The notes beneath the pieces were generated by a model. That model saw nothing but the letters and a program-made list of their open reading frames with translations, did not search any database and was not told where the DNA came from. Below, in pieces: positions 40,007 to 49,122 of a stretch of 64,000 bases of DNA; within the stretch, counting starts at the first letter, position 1, and the number at the start of each line of letters is the position of its first letter. The stretch comes from Levilactobacillus lanxiensis (GTDB lineage: Bacteria; Bacillota; Bacilli; Lactobacillales; Lactobacillaceae), in the NCBI RefSeq assembly GCF_016861655.1, contig NZ_BOLN01000009.1, forward strand, positions 62,001 to 126,000, read 5' to 3'. A program made the translations under genes and the position numbers.

Positions 40007-41374
40007 ATGAAAACAAAAGCACCAGTAAGTAAAAACGAACGACTTGACGTGACTATCGCCGACCTGACTTATCAGGGGATGGGCGTGGCTAAGGTCGACG
40101 ACTTCCCACTGTTCATCGAAAACGCCTTACCTGGCGAAGAGATCACCATCCAAGTGACCAAGGTTCAGAGCCATTACGGCTTTGCCCGGGCCATCTCTTG
40201 GCAAACGGAATCCGCTGACCGGGTCAAGGACGTGGACAAGACCTACCGGCAAACCGGTATCGCCCCATTACAACACTTGGCTTACCCAGCTCAACTGACC
40301 TTCAAGCAACACCAAATCAAAGAACTCTTCAGTAAGGCTCACCAAGACGTTGACGTTGCTGAGACACTGGGCATGGCTAACCCCACCCAGTACCGGAACA
40401 AGGCGCAAGTCCCTGTTCGCATGATCAAGGGCCAGTTGGAAACCGGTTTCTACCGCCAACACAGCCATGAGCTGATTCCGTTGACGGACTTCTACATTCA
40501 AGACCCCGCCATCGACGACGCCATCGTGAAGGTTCGCGACCTCCTGCGTCAATTTGAAATTCCTGCTTACAACGAAATCAGTGACAAGGGTGTTATCCGG
40601 AACATCATGGTCCGTCGCGGCTACTACAGCCATGAGATGATGATTGTGCTGATCAGCCGTCAACAAAAGCTGCCTAGCCAGGACCAACTGGTTGACCAAA
40701 TTCACAAGGCCTTGCCTGAAGTTACCAGCATCGTCTTGAACGTGAACGCCAAGAAGACCAACGTCATCATGGGGAACGTGACCCGGACGTTGTACGGCAA
40801 GCCAACCATCGAAGACACTTTGATGGGCTTAACCTTCGCCATTTCTGCGCGGTCGTTCTACCAAGTGAACCCACAACAGACTGAAAAGCTGTACCAAATG
40901 GCCATCGATAAAGCTGGCTTGACCGGTACCGAGACCGTCATCGATGCTTACTGTGGTATCGGGACGATTTCGCTGGCATTGGCTAAGCACGCCAAGCAAG
41001 TCTACGGGGTCGACATTGTGCCCGAAGCCATTGAAGACGCTAAGGTCAACGCGCAAAAGAACCATTTGACCAACGTGGACTTCTTCGTGGATAAGGCTGA
41101 AGACCAAATGATTCAATGGCAAGCTTCCGGCATCAAGCCTGACGTTGTCGTGGTTGATCCCCCACGTAAGGGCCTGGCTGAAACCTTGATTGCCTCCACT
41201 GCCAAGATGGGTCCTAAGAAGATCGTTTACGTCAGCTGTAACCCAGCAACGCTGGTGCGTGACGTGGCCCGGTTCCAAGAACTCGGTTATGAAATTGACG
41301 GGCCAATTCAACCCGTTGACCAATTCCCACAAACCCCACACGTTGAATCTGTGACCGTGCTGGTTAAGAAGTAA
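40007..41374 (+). CDS. rlmD: 23S rRNA (uracil-5-)-methyltransferase RlmD/RlmCD
   Basis: Methylates uridine in 23S rRNA; the bacillus enzyme of this type modifies both U747 and U1939. The 455-residue protein has an N-terminal TRAM RNA-binding domain (about residues 10-66) and the SAM-binding motif DAYCGIGTISLALAKHA. VVVDPPRKGL and the catalytic cysteine in YVSCNPATL follow. The four-Cys iron-sulfur site of the Gram-negative enzymes is not seen. Which uridines are modified is inferred from family only. Confidence 0.93.
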   Translation: MKTKAPVSKNERLDVTIADLTYQGMGVAKVDDFPLFIENALPGEEITIQVTKVQSHYGFARAISWQTESADRVKDVDKTYRQTGIAPLQHLAYPAQLTFKQHQIKELFSKAHQDVDVAETLGMANPTQYRNKAQVPVRMIKGQLETGFYRQHSHELIPLTDFYIQDPAIDDAIVKVRDLLRQFEIPAYNEISDKGVIRNIMVRRGYYSHEMMIVLISRQQKLPSQDQLVDQIHKALPEVTSIVLNVNAKKTNVIMGNVTRTLYGKPTIEDTLMGLTFAISARSFYQVNPQQTEKLYQMAIDKAGLTGTETVIDAYCGIGTISLALAKHAKQVYGVDIVPEAIEDAKVNAQKNHLTNVDFFVDKAEDQMIQWQASGIKPDVVVVDPPRKGLAETLIASTAKMGPKKIVYVSCNPATLVRDVARFQELGYEIDGPIQPVDQFPQTPHVESVTVLVKK

Positions 41375-41386
41375 GTTTTTGACTGA

Positions 41387-41420
41387 CATCCGCTAGCTTA
41401 ATTGCTGGGGGATGTTTTTT
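41387..41420 (+). terminator. Terminator of rlmD
   Basis: CATCC-GC-AGC pairs with GCT-GG-GGATG with two small bulges, followed by TTTTTTG. Confidence 0.75.
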
Positions 41421-41732
41421 GTACCCACCTATTTGAGGGAGAGCCGATTGCCTGGTGAATAATTAGGGACACCCATGACTCCAGGCGGTCATTTAAGACG
41501 GCTATTAACCGTTTTGGGGACTGTCTTTTGCTTGACTGGGTATTTAGACCAGTTAGGGAAATGACCGCTATTTTGGCGATTTTTTGCAAGGAAAAGTCAA
41601 GAAGACTAGGCAAAATGAACAAATGTAATAATATGAAATTGACTATTGTAAAAATAAGTCAGACGCGTAAAATGAATCCTGATTGAGTCACGTCATGATA
41701 GGTATATGGCATTGAGAAAGTTGGGGGAAAAG
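41421..41732. other. Intergenic region before nudC, no clear gene
   Basis: About 310 bases without a convincing gene. It is A/T-rich toward its right end. A 74-codon frame on the minus strand has no ribosome binding site or family resemblance. I do not see a good promoter for nudC here. Confidence 0.4.
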
Positions 41733-42557
41733 ATGTTTCAAGATATTAGTCCCAAGGTTTTTGGCAATCACTATGAGCAACGGCGCGCGCCCCGGGATAG
41801 CGATTACGTTGTGATTTATGACAATCGGCAAGTCGTGCTCGTTCAAGAGCAGCGGCTACCAAACTATCGTGAGGTCGTCAGCCAATGGCAGCTTTCGCCA
41901 TTGCAGATGACCTATTTGTTTAGCGTCGATGAGACAGGGTTCTACCTGGTTAGTCAGCGGGTTGTTACGACGGCCGCGTACCAGTATCAGCCCGTTGCTA
42001 GTTTTCAAAATTTTGAACCGGCCTGGTTGGGCTTTGCTGGTGCGACGGCCGCGCATCTAGCTTGGTGGTACGAAACCAATCGCTTCTGTGGGCGCTGTGG
42101 ACACGCCATGCAACCAGACGAGCATCAACGGGCGCTGACCTGTTCGCACTGTGGCTACCAGATTTTTCCGCGGATTTCGCCAGTGGTGGTTGTGGGTGTG
42201 ACCAAGGGTGATCAGATTCTACTGACCAAGTATGTGGCTGGGTATAAGCCCTACACCTTGATTTCCGGTTTTGCTGAAATTGGTGAGACGTTGGAGGATG
42301 CCGTTCGCCGCGAGGTTCAAGAAGAGGTCGGATTGCACGTCCACAATCTGCGTTACTTTGGCAGTCAGCCGTGGGCGTTTTCCGAGTCGCTACTGGTCGG
42401 CTTCTTTGCCGAACTTGATGAAGATGTGGCCATTGATCTGGAGCGCGATGAGTTGGCCCGGGCCCAGTGGTTCCGTCGTGATGAGATGCCGACGGATGGG
42501 GCCAAGTTCATCTTGGCCTGGGAGATGCGCCAAGCCTTCCGTGATGGTCGCATGTAA
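41733..42557 (+). CDS. nudC: NAD(+) diphosphatase NudC-type Nudix hydrolase
   Basis: Cleaves NADH or NAD+ into NMN(H) and AMP; related enzymes also remove NAD caps from RNA. The 274-residue protein has a four-Cys zinc ribbon (CGRCGHAM and CSHCGYQI), then the Nudix box GFAEIGETLEDAVRREVQEE followed by VGL. The SQPWAFSESL motif is diagnostic of the NADH-specific subfamily. I start it at ATG 41733, behind GGGGGAAAA, rather than at the in-frame ATG 41706, which lacks a ribosome binding site. Confidence 0.9.
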   Translation: MFQDISPKVFGNHYEQRRAPRDSDYVVIYDNRQVVLVQEQRLPNYREVVSQWQLSPLQMTYLFSVDETGFYLVSQRVVTTAAYQYQPVASFQNFEPAWLGFAGATAAHLAWWYETNRFCGRCGHAMQPDEHQRALTCSHCGYQIFPRISPVVVVGVTKGDQILLTKYVAGYKPYTLISGFAEIGETLEDAVRREVQEEVGLHVHNLRYFGSQPWAFSESLLVGFFAELDEDVAIDLERDELARAQWFRRDEMPTDGAKFILAWEMRQAFRDGRM

Positions 42558-42573
42558 TCATTTAATACAGACG

Positions 42574-42608
42574 AAAAACAGCCCTGGCAAGTAAGCCGGG
42601 GCTGTTTT
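42574..42608. terminator. Bidirectional terminator between nudC and the XRE gene
   Basis: AAAACAGCCCTGGC pairs with GCCGGGGCTGTTTT around AAGTAA. It serves convergent genes. Confidence 0.88.
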
Positions 42609-42618
42609 AACGAAACCG

Positions 42619-42981
42619 TTACTTAGATAAGTTGTCCAATTGGGCCCTTAATTGTTGCTGGGCGAAAGTTAAGACGGCTTTTTGACGTTCGGGGGACAAC
42701 TGTGAGAAGATGGCTTCAAAACAGACATCTTTTTCTAACAGGTCATCACCATAACGGGGATCAATTGCGGATTTATGTACGCCTAATGCATCCGCCAGTC
42801 GCTGCACATTGCCAGGGCTGGGGGTAGAACGTTGGGCAAAGTAGCCCGAAAGCGTCGAGGTCGGAATGTCCGTTTTTTCTGCCAATTCGGCCTGGGTCAT
42901 GTCCCGACTAGCTGCTTTGAGGTTTTGGGCAATAATCCGCCGAATATTGCGTTCAAATGGAGATAATTCATGGCGGGGCAC
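42619..42981 (-). CDS. XRE-family transcriptional regulator (repressor type)
   Basis: A DNA-binding protein of about 120 residues with an N-terminal helix-turn-helix (TQAELAEKTDIPTSTLSGYF, then NVQRLADALGV). The end (SPERQKAVLTFAQQQLRAQL) is probably a dimerisation helix; the layout recalls short phage-type repressors without a protease domain. GTG 42981 lies 8 bases after AAAGGAG; a GTG at 42990 would overlap that site. It is divergent from a second XRE gene with about 165 bases between. The target is unknown, though the shared region is a good candidate. Confidence 0.82.
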   Translation of the reverse strand: MPRHELSPFERNIRRIIAQNLKAASRDMTQAELAEKTDIPTSTLSGYFAQRSTPSPGNVQRLADALGVHKSAIDPRYGDDLLEKDVCFEAIFSQLSPERQKAVLTFAQQQLRAQLDNLSK

Positions 42982-43088
42982 TACGTTCACTCCTTTGAAA
43001 TTAATACTGAGGTAAAAATATACTTATTATCGTCATTATAACGAATTGTGACTAGACAAGCAAACAAGAAACTCCTATCAATCAATAA

Positions 43089-43117
43089 TTGACAAAACGA
43101 ATAAACTCGTTTAATAT
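43089..43117 (+). promoter_or_regulatory. Promoter of the small XRE gene with an internal palindrome
   Basis: TTGACA at 43089-43094 and TAATAT at 43112-43117 are 17 bases apart. The spacer contains AAACGA-6-TCGTTT (43095-43112), a perfect inverted repeat where a repressor could block polymerase. A related pair, TCGT-7-ACGA, lies at 43030-43044 on the side of the divergent gene. Confidence 0.7.
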
Positions 43118-43146
43118 GTGGAAGTGATTGTAAGGAGGATTCCGTG

Positions 43147-43392
43147 ATGGATAAGCTGCAAATTACACTAGAGGCTGCACGCCACAATGCGGGATATTCA
43201 CAAAAAGAGGCGGCGGCCTGTCTAGGTATCCATTACCAAACGTTGGCTGCTTGGGAACGAGATAGCTCAAACTTGGGAATTAAAACCATTGAACGTTTGT
43301 CCCAACTTTACCAGATTCCAAAAAACTATCTGTTCTTTGGCAAGAAGGCTGAATTTATTCAAACAATCCGACAACGTGCGGCCAAAGGATAA
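43147..43392 (+). CDS. Small XRE-family helix-turn-helix protein
   Basis: An 81-residue protein made almost entirely of one helix-turn-helix domain (GYSQKEAAACLGIHYQTLAA, then TIERLSQLYQIPKNYLFFG), like Cro-type regulators. ATG 43147 is 8 bases after AAGGAGG. Its strong promoter contains an inverted repeat, consistent with autoregulation or repression by the divergent XRE protein. The pair looks like a small genetic switch, perhaps a prophage remnant, but no other phage gene is present. Confidence 0.8.
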   Translation: MDKLQITLEAARHNAGYSQKEAAACLGIHYQTLAAWERDSSNLGIKTIERLSQLYQIPKNYLFFGKKAEFIQTIRQRAAKG

Positions 43393-43460
43393 GTTAAGGG
43401 TCATTTATTCAGGGGGGAGTCACCGGGCTGATCCGGTCAATCAAACAGGCTTAATTAATT

Positions 43461-43490
43461 ATCGCGAGGGATAACCCTGGCGATTTTTTT
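43461..43490 (+). terminator. Terminator after the small XRE gene
   Basis: ATCGCGAGGG pairs with CCCTGGCGAT around ATAA with one mismatch, followed by TTTTTTT. Confidence 0.82.
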
Positions 43491-43744
43491 GCGGTAGTAA
43501 ACTTTTTTGGTGGCTGATGATTGATGACCAAATATTATTGCGTAGGGTTATCCTCCTTTCACAATGGGTGAAGATGATGTGCCTGACAGGGATGAACAAT
43601 GTGATCACCAACTTAATGCTAGAACAAATGAGTGACTGATTAACTTGGTGTTGAAGTGATAATAGCTGATTTATGCGGGGAAAGCTACTTTAATGCCTAG
43701 GTGCCGTAAACTGGTCGTCCATGAACCATTTATCCCAATGATTA
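43491..43744. other. Intergenic region, no recognised feature
   Basis: About 250 bases with no gene, no SIR-like motif and no strong hairpin that I can see. Confidence 0.35.
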
Positions 43745-43773
43745 TTGACAAACAAAGGTACCGTCGCTAGACT
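43745..43773 (+). promoter_or_regulatory. Promoter of the secreted Thr-rich protein gene
   Basis: TTGACA at 43745-43750 and TAGACT at 43768-43773 are 17 bases apart, the same hexamers as at the permease promoter at 11684. Confidence 0.7.
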
Positions 43774-43862
43774 AAGGAAGTTAGGGGCGCTGTCCACTTT
43801 TTAGAATGTGGTGGAAAGTGCACGCAATTTGGCTACAGGATAGCCAGTAGGGGATGGATCAG

Positions 43863-44699
43863 ATGAGAAAGAGTCTTTTGGGATTGTTAGTTTTCGGTGG
43901 GTTGATTGGGGGTGGCTTGGTGCCACAGACGGCATATGCCGCCAAGAGTCATCCAATGCTGTGGATGCATGCGCGAGCGGCTAGCTCATTTCATTTTCGC
44001 AAGTCGGGGTACAAACATTACGCGTACACCTTACATAAAGTTAAACATAACCGTTACCGTTTGAAGCGGGCGTATCGTTTAGGAACCATGAAGAACAAGG
44101 TAGTTCATCAGGTTAAAGCTATCTCATTAGGAGGCTTGCGGTATGAATACGACTATGTAACCTATAAGGGCAAAGGTGTCTGGGTCTGTGAAAAATATTT
44201 AACCGGATTTCGAACGAAGAAACGGACGAAGAGTGGTTCCGAAATCAACAGTCAGGTAACGACACCAACAACGTCTTCAACCACAACGACAATGCCATCA
44301 ACGACGACCAAATCAGCCAAATCAACCACGGCCACCACGACCGCCGGGAGTAAGACGACGTCAACTGCTACCACCAACGCTAAACTCTACATCAAGGACA
44401 TCAAGCATCTGTCCTGGCAAGATTGGCTGAGCCTGCCAGATCTAAAGGGCGAGGTCAACGGCTTAACGTTCTATTACGTCGATGACGTGCCTTACGATGA
44501 AGACGGTTTCCCTTACGTCACGCAGAGCCTGTTCTCAGTGCCCATGCAGGTCCGCATTATGAAGAATTCCTTCACACCAGCGGCCTACAAGGCCATTACG
44601 GATAAGTGGGATACCTACTATGTTAGTGAGAAGCATGCGTTGTTCTGTCCCACCAACACCGAGGTTGGTCAGAAGATTCGGGACAACATGCCAGACTAG
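43863..44699 (+). CDS. Secreted protein with a Thr/Ser-rich linker, unknown function
   Basis: A 278-residue exported protein I cannot name. A signal peptide (MRKSLLGLLVFGG to AYAA, about residues 1-27) is followed by a very basic, Tyr- and His-rich domain (about 28-125). A low-complexity Thr/Ser/Lys linker follows (about 132-172), then an acidic, aromatic C-terminal domain (IKHLSWQDWLSLPDLKG) with a cysteine near the end. There is no wall anchor. The basic first domain could hold it to anionic wall polymers. ATG 43863 is 8 bases after GGGG; ATG 43854 is in frame but too close to it. Confidence 0.78.
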   Translation: MRKSLLGLLVFGGLIGGGLVPQTAYAAKSHPMLWMHARAASSFHFRKSGYKHYAYTLHKVKHNRYRLKRAYRLGTMKNKVVHQVKAISLGGLRYEYDYVTYKGKGVWVCEKYLTGFRTKKRTKSGSEINSQVTTPTTSSTTTTMPSTTTKSAKSTTATTTAGSKTTSTATTNAKLYIKDIKHLSWQDWLSLPDLKGEVNGLTFYYVDDVPYDEDGFPYVTQSLFSVPMQVRIMKNSFTPAAYKAITDKWDTYYVSEKHALFCPTNTEVGQKIRDNMPD

Positions 44700-44771
44700 T
44701 TAGACGTTCCCGGAGAGAAATAGACGGCTAACTGTTAAGAAATTTCCGCAACAACTTCTAAATTTAACCAG

Positions 44772-44808
44772 AAATCGACTGGATTTTTAATCCGGCCGAT
44801 TTTTTTGA
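44772..44808 (+). terminator. Terminator after the secreted Thr-rich protein
   Basis: AAATCGACTGGAT pairs with ATCCGGCCGATTT with one mismatch and one wobble, followed by a T-run. Confidence 0.65.
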
Positions 44809-44879
44809 AAAAATTTTTTCTAACAAAATGAGGGGCTTTAACGTCCGTCCCATGAACTAATTAATTTCACAAGTAAAAA

Positions 44880-44893
44880 TGAAAACGTTATCA
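44880..44893 (+). promoter_or_regulatory. Catabolite response (cre) site of the deo operon
   Basis: TGAAAACGTTATCA matches the consensus TGNAANCGNTNNCA fully. It lies about 105 bases upstream of the deo promoter -35, so CcpA could act there, but the distance is longer than usual. Confidence 0.6.
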
Positions 44894-44973
44894 GGACGGG
44901 CTTCAATTAAGTAAAACGGTAAACCTGGAAAGTGAAACTTTTATTGCCTGATTATGCACAAAGGTGCGCGCTT

Positions 44974-44989
44974 TTGAACAGCGGTTCAA
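44974..44989 (+). promoter_or_regulatory. DeoR-like operator upstream of deoC
   Basis: TTGAAC-AGCG-GTTCAA is a perfect inverted repeat ending 8 bases before the -35 hexamer. It closely resembles the Bacillus subtilis DeoR operator (ATTGAA with TTCAAT). The SorC-type regulator gene deoR is in the same cluster. Confidence 0.7.
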
Positions 44990-44997
44990 TTCAGGGG

Positions 44998-45026
44998 TTT
45001 ACAAATGTGCAGTAATTAGGTATGCT
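44998..45026 (+). promoter_or_regulatory. Promoter of deoC-deoB-deoD
   Basis: TTTACA at 44998-45003 and TATGCT at 45021-45026 are 17 bases apart, leaving a leader of about 24 bases before deoC. Confidence 0.7.
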
Positions 45027-45056
45027 GTTGATGATAAATGAAAGGGGTTTCATATA

Positions 45057-45743
45057 ATGACATTAACGAAAGCACAATTAGCAAAATACATTGACCACAC
45101 TAACTTAAAGGCAGATGCAACTAAAGACAGCATCAAAGAAACTTGTGACGAAGCTAAGCAATTTGACACGGCTTCCGTCTGCGTAAACTCTTACTGGATT
45201 CCGTTCGTTGCTGAGCAATTGAAGGACAGCGACGTTAACCCAATCGCCGTTGTTGGCTTCCCACTCGGTGCCATGGCAACTGATAGCGAAGTCTTCGAAG
45301 CCCAAAAGGCTATCGACGACGGTGCTGAAGAAATCGACATGGTCATCAATATTGGTGAATTAAAGTCTGGTAACAATGATGTTGTTGAAGCTGACATCAA
45401 GTCATTGGCTGACGCTGTTCACGCCAAGGGTAAGATCTTGAAAGTTATCTTGGAAACCTGCCTGTTATCCAAAGACGAAATCGTTCTTGGTTGCAAGTTA
45501 AGCGAAAAGGCCGGCGCAGACTTCGTGAAGACCTCAACTGGTTTCTCAACTGCCGGTGCCAAGGTTGAAGACGTTAAATTGATGCGCGAAACTGTTGGCG
45601 ACCGCTTAGGCGTTAAGGCTTCTGGTGGTGTTCACAGCTGGGACGAAGCCGTTGAAATGATCGATGCCGGTGCTAGCCGTTTAGGTGTCAGTGCCACGGT
45701 TGCTATCCTGACTGGTGCACCAGCCGAAAAGTCCGGTTACTAG
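45057..45743 (+). CDS. deoC: Deoxyribose-phosphate aldolase
   Basis: Splits 2-deoxyribose 5-phosphate into acetaldehyde and glyceraldehyde 3-phosphate. The 228-residue class I aldolase has the Schiff-base lysine in [12 protein letters not shown] and the [12 protein letters not shown] phosphate site. AAAGGGG precedes the ATG. It is first in a cluster that carries deoxynucleosides through to glycolysis. Codon use here is more biased than in neighbours such as camS, hinting at high expression. Confidence 0.97.
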   Translation: MTLTKAQLAKYIDHTNLKADATKDSIKETCDEAKQFDTASVCVNSYWIPFVAEQLKDSDVNPIAVVGFPLGAMATDSEVFEAQKAIDDGAEEIDMVINIGELKSGNNDVVEADIKSLADAVHAKGKILKVILETCLLSKDEIVLGCKLSEKAGADFVKTSTGFSTAGAKVEDVKLMRETVGDRLGVKASGGVHSWDEAVEMIDAGASRLGVSATVAILTGAPAEKSGY

Positions 45744-45774
45744 AATTTAATTTGTGAAAGCGGGTAAATAAGGT

Positions 45775-46962
45775 ATGAAGTACAAACGTATTTTTGGCTT
45801 AGTAATTGACTCAGTTGGTGCCGGGGCCGCTCCCGATGCCGCTAAATATGACGATGAGGGCGCAGATACGCTGGGCCACATCGGCCAGCATTTCGCTGGT
45901 AAATTAGCCTTACCAAACATGGCTAAGATTGGCTTATCTAACTTACGTGACACCCCAATCGAAGGGGTTCCCGTTGCGGATAACCCTAAGGCCTACTACG
46001 GTAAGATGCGTGAAATCTCGGCCGGTAAGGATTCCATGGATGGCCACTGGGAAATGATGGGCCTGCCAGTTCGGCAAGCACTGAGCACGTTCCCTAACGG
46101 CTTCCCAGCCGACATCATCGACAAATTGGAAGCGTTCTCTGGTCGCAAAGTCATTGGTAACCGGCCAGAATCTGGGACCAAGATCATTGCTGAATTAGGG
46201 GAACAACAGATGGCCAAGGGCGACTTGATTGTCTACACCTCTGGCGACTCCGTTTTGCAAATTGCTGCGCATGAAGATGTCATTCCTTTGGCGGAACTTT
46301 ACAAGATCTGTGAGTACGCGCGTTCGTTGGTCAATGGCCCAGAATACTTAGTTGGCCGGATCATTGCGCGGCCATACGTTGGCCCTGACAAGGACCACTT
46401 TACCCGGACCGCTAACCGGCGTGACTTCACGTTGGAACCAACTGGCGAAACTGACCTGGATCGCTTACAAAAGGCTGGTGTCCACGTCGTTGCCGTTGGG
46501 AAGACCAACGATATCTTCTCTGGTCATGGAATCGACGAAGGCTACCATAACGAAAGCAACATGGACGGGATGGACCACGTCGACCACGTCATGGCAGAAG
46601 ACTTTACCGGTTTCTGCTTCATTAACTTAGTTGATTTCGATGCCATGTATGGCCACCGGCGGAACCCGGAAGGTTATGGGCAAGCACTGATGGACTTTGA
46701 CAAGCGCCTCGGCACTGTCTTAGACAACATGCATGACGATGACCTGCTGATGATCACCGCTGACCACGGGAACGACCCAACCTTTAAGGGCTCCGATCAT
46801 ACCCGTGAACAAGTGCCATTGCTGGTTTACTCACCAAGCATCAAGCAAGGTGGGAGCTTAGGTGTTCGTTCACCGTTCTCTGACTTTGGGGCAACGGTCT
46901 TGGATAACTTTGGCGTGGCTGGTAACGGTGAAGGCCACAGTTTCTTGGCAGACTTGAAATAG
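45775..46962 (+). CDS. deoB: Phosphopentomutase
   Basis: Interconverts (deoxy)ribose 1-phosphate and 5-phosphate with two Mn ions. The 395-residue protein belongs to the alkaline phosphatase superfamily. The N-terminal metal site is [24 protein letters not shown] and the C-terminal [17 protein letters not shown] supply the rest. It links the nucleoside phosphorylases (deoD, pdp) to deoC. Confidence 0.97.
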   Translation: MKYKRIFGLVIDSVGAGAAPDAAKYDDEGADTLGHIGQHFAGKLALPNMAKIGLSNLRDTPIEGVPVADNPKAYYGKMREISAGKDSMDGHWEMMGLPVRQALSTFPNGFPADIIDKLEAFSGRKVIGNRPESGTKIIAELGEQQMAKGDLIVYTSGDSVLQIAAHEDVIPLAELYKICEYARSLVNGPEYLVGRIIARPYVGPDKDHFTRTANRRDFTLEPTGETDLDRLQKAGVHVVAVGKTNDIFSGHGIDEGYHNESNMDGMDHVDHVMAEDFTGFCFINLVDFDAMYGHRRNPEGYGQALMDFDKRLGTVLDNMHDDDLLMITADHGNDPTFKGSDHTREQVPLLVYSPSIKQGGSLGVRSPFSDFGATVLDNFGVAGNGEGHSFLADLK

Positions 46963-46993
46963 GTAACCACAACCATTTTAGGAGGAACTAATC

Positions 46994-47701
46994 ATGAGTA
47001 ACCATATTGAAGCTAAAAAGGGCGACATTGCTGACACTGTTTTACTTCCCGGTGACCCATTACGGGCAAAGTATATTGCTGAAACCTTCTTAGAAAACCC
47101 AGTTTGCTACAATAAGGTCCGGAATTGCTTCGGCTACACCGGGACTTACAAGGGCAAGCGTATCTCCGTGCAAGGCACTGGGATGGGGATTCCTTCAATT
47201 TCCATTTACGCCAACGAACTGATTAGTGAATACGGCGTAAAGACGTTGTTCCGGGTAGGGACTTCCGGTGGGATGAGCCCAGACGTTCACGTCCGCGACG
47301 TGGTCTTGGCCCAATCCGCTTCAACGGATTCTTCCATTATCCAAAACACCTTTGGCCCAGGCATGTACTACACCCCAATCAGTGACTTCGGTCTATTGGA
47401 CACCGCTTACCACGTGGCCCAAGACTTGAAGATTCCGGTTCGGGTCGGGAACATCTTAGCTGAAGATCGGTTCTACAACGACGAAATGGATCGGCAAAAG
47501 CTGATTGATTACGGTGTGATTGCCACTGAAATGGAATCAACGGCGCTCTTCCTGTTAGCTGCGAAGTACCACGTTCGCGCACTCTCCGTCTTGACCATCA
47601 GTAACCACTTGATTACCGGTGAATCAACGACGCCAGAAGAACGGGAAAAGTCCTTCAACGATATGATCAAGGTTGCTTTAGACACAGCCGTTAAAGCGTA
47701 A
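46994..47701 (+). CDS. deoD: Purine-nucleoside phosphorylase, DeoD type
   Basis: Cleaves purine (deoxy)nucleosides with phosphate to free base and (deoxy)ribose 1-phosphate. The 235-residue protein is the hexameric bacterial type, with the phosphate-binding [11 protein letters not shown], the [13 protein letters not shown] segment and the nucleoside-binding [16 protein letters not shown] lies 9 bases before the ATG. It ends the first deo transcript at a strong terminator. Confidence 0.97.
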   Translation: MSNHIEAKKGDIADTVLLPGDPLRAKYIAETFLENPVCYNKVRNCFGYTGTYKGKRISVQGTGMGIPSISIYANELISEYGVKTLFRVGTSGGMSPDVHVRDVVLAQSASTDSSIIQNTFGPGMYYTPISDFGLLDTAYHVAQDLKIPVRVGNILAEDRFYNDEMDRQKLIDYGVIATEMESTALFLLAAKYHVRALSVLTISNHLITGESTTPEEREKSFNDMIKVALDTAVKA

Positions 47702-47707
47702 TGAAGT

Positions 47708-47743
47708 GGCGGGTGCGGACTAAAGAGACGCACCCGCCTTTTC
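47708..47743 (+). terminator. Terminator of deoCBD
   Basis: GGCGGGTGCG pairs perfectly with CGCACCCGCC around an 11-base loop, followed by TTTTCT. Confidence 0.85.
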
Positions 47744-47863
47744 TATCAGATAATAAATCAGCGGGTGAATAGCTAAGTGACTGTTAGGACTACCCTGGTG
47801 AAGATAGTTTGGACAGTTATGGTAGTTATGAAGTAAACATCACCTGGCTAGTTAGAAACAAAT

Positions 47864-47903
47864 ATCAGCGCCGGGACCGTGGGACTTGGAACCGGCGGCT
47901 GAT
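47864..47903. other. GC-rich hairpin between deoD and deoR
   Basis: ATCAGC-G-CCGG pairs with CCGG-CG-GCTGAT across a loop of about 17 bases. There is no T-run. It could be a decayed piece of the nearby repeat family, but I cannot align it well. Confidence 0.4.
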
Positions 47904-47968
47904 AGGAACAGAGTGCCTGGTACACAGACAGCTAATGACTTATGACCTGGCTGTGAATCAGGTGACTT

Positions 47969-48106
47969 AGTTAGGTATTTGGCTACGATAGTGAAAATAG
48001 TGACGTCGATGTTAGTGACCAGAGGTGGGGCACCTTGAACCCACCGGCGGGAACGAACCAGTTGTCGTATTTTCACTACGCGTAGCGGCAAAGAAAATAA
48101 ATAACC
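47969..48106 (+). repeat. Structured intergenic repeat (SIR), copy 6, internally deleted
   Basis: A 138-base derivative. The outer stem AGTGAAAATA/TATTTTCACT and the entry motif GTGACCAGAGG (48015-48025) are kept, as is the closing GGCGGGAACGAA. The base stem GGTGGG (48024-48029) with CCCACC (48040-48045) is also kept. Everything that lies inside that stem in other copies is gone. The deletion leaves a small clean hairpin, so it removed a whole structural unit. Confidence 0.8.
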
Positions 48107-48128
48107 AATAGTGAGGAGGAAACGGGGA

Positions 48129-49085
48129 ATGGCAGAGACGACCGAACAGCGATTGGCCCAAGGGTTAACCGTTGCCAAGATGTATTATCAAGCTGATCAG
48201 AGTCAAAGTCAGATTGCCCAACAGCTGGGGATTTCCCGGCCGACGGTTTCCCGGCTCCTTCAGTTTGCTAGAGAACAAGGATTAGTGCGGATTCAAATCG
48301 TGGACCCCGTGCAGGACGTACAGACGCTGGAAGACGCGTTAAGTGCGGCCTATCACGTGGAGGTTCACGTGGTGCCCACGCAGTTGACCGCAACCGGTGA
48401 CATTTTAAACGCCGTGGGGTCGTATGCCGCCCGCTATCTCGAAGACATTGTGCAGGAACACGATGTCATTGGGATTGGCTGGGGCAAGACCATTTACGCC
48501 ATTGGCTCTAATTTACAACCCGATACCCTGACCGGGGTAGAGGTCATTCAACTTAAGGGGAGTGTGAGTTACTCCACTGAGCACACCTACGCTTACGAAA
48601 GCATCGACGCCTTTGCCAATGCTTTTCACGCGGTGCCCCAGTACTTACCGTTGCCCGTCATCTTCGACCACCAACAAACTAAGGAATTGGTGGAGAAGGA
48701 ACGGCATATTCAGTATCTACTTGAGTTGGGCGAGAAAGCCAATATCGCGATTTATTCTGTCGGGACGGTTCGCAACAATGCGTTGGTCTTTCAGCTAGGG
48801 TATCTGCAGGAACCTGAAAAGGAGTCCTTGCAGGCCCATGCGGTGGGGGATATCTTCTCCCGCTACATTGATGAAAATGGTGAAATCGTTAATCCACAGC
48901 TGAATGAACGGACCATTGGCATTAATTTAGAAAGCTTAAAGCAAAAGGAACACTCAATTCTGGTGGCGGCGGGGGATGCCAAAGTTCCCGCCGTGAAAGC
49001 GGCCTTACTGGGCGGCTACCCGAATTGCCTCATTATTGATCAACACGCAGCAGCACAACTACTTAAGGACACGCCGAAACAGTAA
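48129..49085 (+). CDS. deoR: SorC/DeoR-family deoxyribonucleoside regulator
   Basis: Sugar-phosphate-responsive repressor, 318 residues. The N-terminal helix-turn-helix is visible in QSQIAQQLGISRPTVSRLLQ. The C-terminal SorC effector domain (about 60-318) has IGIGWGKTIYAIG and ALLGGYPNCLIIDQ. In B. subtilis the effector is deoxyribose 5-phosphate. The likely target is the TTGAAC/GTTCAA palindrome ahead of deoC. ATG 48129 follows GAGGAGGAAA; the frame extends to 48111 but without a better start. pdp follows 37 bases later. Confidence 0.9.
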   Translation: MAETTEQRLAQGLTVAKMYYQADQSQSQIAQQLGISRPTVSRLLQFAREQGLVRIQIVDPVQDVQTLEDALSAAYHVEVHVVPTQLTATGDILNAVGSYAARYLEDIVQEHDVIGIGWGKTIYAIGSNLQPDTLTGVEVIQLKGSVSYSTEHTYAYESIDAFANAFHAVPQYLPLPVIFDHQQTKELVEKERHIQYLLELGEKANIAIYSVGTVRNNALVFQLGYLQEPEKESLQAHAVGDIFSRYIDENGEIVNPQLNERTIGINLESLKQKEHSILVAAGDAKVPAVKAALLGGYPNCLIIDQHAAAQLLKDTPKQ

Positions 49086-49122
49086 CGACGTTTATCCCAA
49101 TTAGAAATGGAGTGGCTGAAAC

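Noticed and set aside
42619-43392. Treating the XRE pair as part of a prophage
   Set aside because: No integrase, structural, replication or lysis gene is near; the flanks are housekeeping genes.
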